DNA of 64,000 nt from contig NZ_FXUT01000013.1 of NCBI RefSeq assembly GCF_900183385.1, forward strand, positions 1 to 64,000. Reading direction: 5' to 3'. This DNA is from Listeria costaricensis. Lineage in GTDB: Bacteria; Bacillota; Bacilli; Lactobacillales; Listeriaceae. Under the pieces are notes generated by a model, which did not search any database, was not told the origin of the DNA, and saw only the letters and a list, made by a program, of their open reading frames with translations. A program made the translations under genes and the position numbers. Of this stretch, positions 60,422 through 64,000 are shown piece after piece. The first letter of the stretch is position 1; each line of letters begins with the position of its first letter.

Positions 60422-63382
60422 ATGTTTCACAAGTTTAAAAAATTATTTATTATCTTAATCGTTTTAGTGTTTATTGAGCAGGGTATCGCTTCAACCATAC
60501 CCATCAACGCAGAAAGCACAGAAAAAAACATCGAGACCTCGCTAAGTCTCGACCAGATTACTTTAGAAGATCAAACAATGCTGACTATTAAGAATCATCT
60601 AGATACACCTGTTCAGTATACGCTGCCGAACGGACTTTCCTTAGAAAACAATAGCCAACAAATCGAGGTAAAAGCGCATGAAACGAAATCATTCATACTT
60701 AAAGCTACTGCAGCTGGTACATACATACTTACTATTTCTAACAGCCTGCCTCTTAAGCTATCCGTTACTGAGCCTAAAAATCCAGGTGCCTCTGTAAACA
60801 ACTCGTCACTTCGAGCAATGGGTTTCTATGGTGCTAGTTTAGGCGTTTACTCAAAGTTCTATACAACGCCTACCAGAGAGCCGATTACTTTTTATCCTTA
60901 TACAGAAGATGACTACCTGACTTATCAAGCAAGTATGTATACGGGGGGCAACTTCAAAACATGGGGGCAAATGTTTCGTCTAGACGATAAAGACAAAATC
61001 TGTCTTACGGAAATTCCAACCGTCTCAACTAGTGGTGGTTTGACGCCTGATGATGTAACACTGTATTATTCGACAGACGGTACCAATTTTAGTGATACGC
61101 CGCCAAGTGATTTAAGTGTGGTCAAATGGGTTAAGTATATCGTCACTCAACCTGAAGCACTTGATACTTCTACGCAAAGTATAACGGTTAATTTTCAAGC
61201 AAAGAGTCTTCCATCTGATCAGCTAACAGACAGCGATTTTGGCAAAAATAACGGTCACCAGCCTTCTGGTGTTTTCTTTGCCACTGGACGTGATGACAAC
61301 CGATACGATGAAAATGACATGTCGGGTATTTCTAGTGTCATTTTTGCAAACCCGACGTTTCACGGCTATTTTTATCAGGAGCTGACTACCGAGCATGGCA
61401 GGAATCGGCAAGCAATCGATCCGACCTTCCCGCCAGTTGCAGGAATAACTGCTCAAATGCTGGATGAAAATAATAATGTGATCGCTCAAACTGTGTCAGA
61501 CGAAAACGGTCTCTATACTTTCTCGAAAATTCCCCGGACAGATGTTGCCAAAATCGTCTATACGGATCCAAAAAATGAATACTATACCAGCTATTGCTAT
61601 CGAGCTAGCGATCCAGGAACAAGCGATCCCGGTGACTATGCTTGGTATAGCTTTGAAGGCAATACGATGACATTTTCAGATATCCGTTCTATTTACAGCT
61701 CGCTTTACAGTAATCCGCTTCGGAAAGTTGAACAAACGTTATCTGCCAAAACGCAGGATATTTATTATGTCATCGGCGACCCCATTCCCAATATCCGGAC
61801 AGGCGTTACTGCGTTATATGACAGCTATGAAGGGGATATTCGTCAATTCCGACTTTACAATACGTCGAACAATTATACCTTCCGCTATGACGATTCGCAG
61901 GTGAAATGGGACACGCCGGGAAAATATCCCGTTAAACTGATGCTTTCCAATATGAACTATGCCTTTGGTTATGCTTATACACCAGAAATGCAGGCGACTT
62001 CCCGCATTGATACGACCATCTATGTGTATGTGTCGCAAACAAAGCCGCCGGTCATTCAGGCAGCCGATCGCGAAGTCTATACAGATGAAAATTTCGATCC
62101 ACTGGAAAACGTGACAGCGACAGATCCGGATGATGGCAGTGATTTGACGGATCAGATCGTCGTGACGGACAATCAGGTGGATATGACGACGCCGGGCGTT
62201 TATCCGGTCACTTACCGTGTGACGGACAAAGATGGCGACTCTACTGAAAAAACGGTGCACATTACGGTGCGCGACCTCAGCATCCAAGCGGCCGACCAAA
62301 CGATCATGCAGGGCGACACGTTTGACCCGTTGAAAAATGTGACGGCAGCTGACAGTGCGGAAGGTGACTTAACGGACAAGGTGAGCCAGACAAATAATGT
62401 CAATTCGGCGATTCCTGGCATCTATCAGGCCACCTATAGCGTACAGAATTCAGCGGGGCACCGGACTGAGAAAACCGTTCGGGTAACGGTTCTCGAACGC
62501 GAAAAGCCGGTCATTCAGGCTGACGATCAAACGATTTACTGCGGGGATTCCTTTGACCCAATGAATCATGTGACGGCGACTGATGGCATGACGCATGAAG
62601 ATCTAACGGATAAAGTGATCGTGACACGCAATGACGTTCTTCCTGACACGCCGGGTGTTTACGCGGTTACTTATCAAGTGGAAAACAGTCTTGGCGGGGT
62701 AACGGAAAAAACAATTCATGTGACGGTGCGCGACTTGACGATTTCAGCTTCCGATCAGACCTTGCAAGTTGGCGACACGTTTGACCCGATGAAGGGTGTA
62801 ACGGCCATGGATACGGTGCAGGGCGACATTACTGCTTCTGTCAAAGTGATCGCAAACGATGTGGATACTGAAAAAGTAGGCCTTTATCATGTCACTTATC
62901 AAGCTACAAATAATGATGGTCATCAGACAACCAAAGCGATTGCGGTGCGAGTGATGGCAGATGGAAGTAAAAATACACCGCCTGTCATTGATGCAGCAGA
63001 TCTGACGCTCGCACTCAACAGCACCTATAATCCTTATGCACATGCCACTGCTTATGATAAGGAGGACGGTGACCTGACCAGCAAGCTTCAAGTGGTTAGC
63101 AATAATGTTGATACATCGAAAGCTGGCAGCTATGAAACCACCTATGCAGTGACTGACTCAGCTGGGGCTACGACGTCCAAGTCCATCCGTGTTACCGTGC
63201 TGGCTGAGGGCATCACCCCAAATCCCAACTCATCTCAAGGTCCAACCGGCAGCCCATTTGCGAAACAGGCTTTACTGCTGCCCAAAACTGGCGACACACA
63301 GGCCGGCTGGTACGTTCTTTCCGGGCTGATCATTCTTGGCGCTGGGATACTTCTTGTTAGAAAAAAACGGAAACATTCATAA
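60422..63382 (+). CDS. Large LPxTG surface protein with SdrD-B-like and five DUF5011 repeats
   Basis: A 986-residue wall protein. It has a signal peptide at about 1-30, an N-terminal beta-rich region with an Ig-like start (TSLSLDQITLEDQTMLTIKN), and a domain of unknown fold with many Tyr and Asp residues (about 130-330). A SdrD-B/Cna-B-like domain (AGITAQMLDENNNVIAQTVSD, about 342-400) follows. Five tandem repeats of about 70-75 residues (about 535-925) then come, each with IxAxDxTxxxGDTFDPMxxVTA and TPGVYxVTYxV strands. The anchor is LLPKTGDTQ and KKRKHS tail. GGAGGAGG precedes the ATG. The repeats are similar to those in the 14127-15788 protein. It is probably an adhesin; the ligand is unknown. 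Confidence 0.9.
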   Translation: MFHKFKKLFIILIVLVFIEQGIASTIPINAESTEKNIETSLSLDQITLEDQTMLTIKNHLDTPVQYTLPNGLSLENNSQQIEVKAHETKSFILKATAAGTYILTISNSLPLKLSVTEPKNPGASVNNSSLRAMGFYGASLGVYSKFYTTPTREPITFYPYTEDDYLTYQASMYTGGNFKTWGQMFRLDDKDKICLTEIPTVSTSGGLTPDDVTLYYSTDGTNFSDTPPSDLSVVKWVKYIVTQPEALDTSTQSITVNFQAKSLPSDQLTDSDFGKNNGHQPSGVFFATGRDDNRYDENDMSGISSVIFANPTFHGYFYQELTTEHGRNRQAIDPTFPPVAGITAQMLDENNNVIAQTVSDENGLYTFSKIPRTDVAKIVYTDPKNEYYTSYCYRASDPGTSDPGDYAWYSFEGNTMTFSDIRSIYSSLYSNPLRKVEQTLSAKTQDIYYVIGDPIPNIRTGVTALYDSYEGDIRQFRLYNTSNNYTFRYDDSQVKWDTPGKYPVKLMLSNMNYAFGYAYTPEMQATSRIDTTIYVYVSQTKPPVIQAADREVYTDENFDPLENVTATDPDDGSDLTDQIVVTDNQVDMTTPGVYPVTYRVTDKDGDSTEKTVHITVRDLSIQAADQTIMQGDTFDPLKNVTAADSAEGDLTDKVSQTNNVNSAIPGIYQATYSVQNSAGHRTEKTVRVTVLEREKPVIQADDQTIYCGDSFDPMNHVTATDGMTHEDLTDKVIVTRNDVLPDTPGVYAVTYQVENSLGGVTEKTIHVTVRDLTISASDQTLQVGDTFDPMKGVTAMDTVQGDITASVKVIANDVDTEKVGLYHVTYQATNNDGHQTTKAIAVRVMADGSKNTPPVIDAADLTLALNSTYNPYAHATAYDKEDGDLTSKLQVVSNNVDTSKAGSYETTYAVTDSAGATTSKSIRVTVLAEGITPNPNSSQGPTGSPFAKQALLLPKTGDTQAGWYVLSGLIILGAGILLVRKKRKHS

Positions 63383-63426
63383 AAAACAGGTAGGAGACTG
63401 ACACACAGTTTTCCTACCTGTTTTTT
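63381..63426. terminator. Bidirectional terminator after the large LPxTG gene
   Basis: A stem AAAAAACAGGTAGGA / TCCTACCTGTTTTTT (63381-63395 with 63412-63426) lies between convergent genes. It overlaps the stop codon of the minus-strand gene. Confidence 0.9.
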
Positions 63427-64000
63427 ATGGGCAAAATATTTGTTGATACGTTTCCCAGTCGATACCGCCATACATTCGGTTGAAATCGGCAAAGCTCTTG
63501 CAGTCCTGGCTGATGCCCATTTCTCGCCAGATTTTTTCTAACGCCGCCTCGTCAAAGATTGTGTTCGGATTTTTGAGTAGCCCTGCCTCGCGCTTCCCGG
63601 TCAAATACTGATTATAGCTCTTTGGACCACCGCCAATTCCAGCATTCGGGAGGAATTCGACTTCGTGGGGATTCCGGCGGATAAAGTCTCTTGCCGACAT
63701 GGTGACACTGGCAAAGCCCCAATCAAATCGAACGGTTATCTCTTTGGGATTGGCTGCTAACAGTTGATGGTGTGGCTGCCCGTAAGCGCTATAGCCCCAG
63801 TAAGTCGTCTGCTTGCCATTATAGGAATAACTCATTGGTAACAGGACGTCCTCTTCTATCAGCGGTTTATGGCCAACGACTGGCAGTACTCCGCGCAAAA
63901 CGTCATCGTCCATCATGGCTTCCGGATTAAGCAGCGGCTGTTTTTGTAGCAGCTCGACATTTGCCACATTGGAGGGCGAGACATAGTCAAAAACGCGGAC
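63425..64000 (-). CDS. Unrecognised protein, C-terminal part
   Basis: The reading frame is open from the window edge (first visible residues VRVFDYVSPSNVANVELL) to a stop at 63425, at least 191 codons. A GTG at 63967 is possible but has no ribosome site, so the gene most likely begins outside. The visible part is hydrophilic and rich in Pro, Gly, Tyr and Trp (SYSYNGKQTTYWGYSAYG, PNAGIGGGPKSYNQYLTGKR, MYGGIDWETYQQIFCP), without membrane segments. It could be the end of a larger enzyme or a toxin-like domain; I do not recognise a family. Confidence 0.6.
   Translation of the reverse strand, partial: VRVFDYVSPSNVANVELLQKQPLLNPEAMMDDDVLRGVLPVVGHKPLIEEDVLLPMSYSYNGKQTTYWGYSAYGQPHHQLLAANPKEITVRFDWGFASVTMSARDFIRRNPHEVEFLPNAGIGGGPKSYNQYLTGKREAGLLKNPNTIFDEAALEKIWREMGISQDCKSFADFNRMYGGIDWETYQQIFCP

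Overview
The window is chromosomal DNA of a Listeria-like member of the Bacillota (family Listeriaceae). The genes from about 12.5 kb to 60 kb follow, from memory, the L. monocytogenes order lmo2674 to lmo2708: rpiB, an esterase, kdp, a lichenan/cellobiose-type PTS, a TetR gene, the MurA autolysin, pstA, tmk, a decarboxylase, dhaKLM, yaaL, recR, ebfC, dnaX and a second PTS. The presence of EsxA/EssC, internalin-like LRR proteins and LPxTG anchors fits. GC content is uneven, near 50 percent or more over much of the backbone and clearly lower in the adhesin genes and in the first 3.5 kb. I cannot name the species. No tRNA, rRNA, CRISPR array or insertion sequence was seen.

Region 1 (1-12.3 kb, minus strand) is a type VIIb secretion locus: esxA, esaA, essA, esaB, essB, essC, then five small genes whose order and sizes resemble the S. 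aureus esxC-esxB-essE-esxD-essD module. Base composition changes inside essC between its first and second ATPase domains, as expected if a variable EssC tail and its cargo genes were exchanged as one block. A perfect 16-bp palindrome sits at the predicted esxA start site.

Region 2 (12.5-24 kb) holds rpiB, an alpha/beta hydrolase, an LPxTG internalin-like protein, a methyltransferase, and a MurNAc uptake and recycling cluster (RpiR-type regulator, mupG, murQ, murP) with matching candidate operators. It ends with a Crp/Fnr (PrfA-type) regulator in tandem with a SpaA/Cna-B LPxTG adhesin.

Region 3 (24-35.5 kb) is kdpFABCDE with a candidate KdpE site, a divergent three-gene PTS operon with a sigma-54 promoter, a YgbA-type protein and a TetR regulator with a likely autoregulatory palindrome.

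Region 4 (35.6-44.6 kb) has the LysM autolysin, pstA, tmk and the PLP decarboxylase, then a compact Fst/par type I toxin-antitoxin locus. The dhaKLM operon follows, with dhaK broken by one extra T, then an aldo/keto reductase and a DUF1266 gene.

Region 5 (44.7-64 kb) alternates adhesins with metabolism: an LRR LPxTG protein, two membrane proteins, an AraC/GH78-like/GPH-symporter operon with a cre site, dnaX-ebfC-recR-yaaL, a cysteine-ladder LRR LPxTG protein, and a second sigma-54 PTS locus. A 44-residue orphan gene, a 986-residue LPxTG protein preceded by long direct repeats, and an unrecognised gene running off the window complete it.
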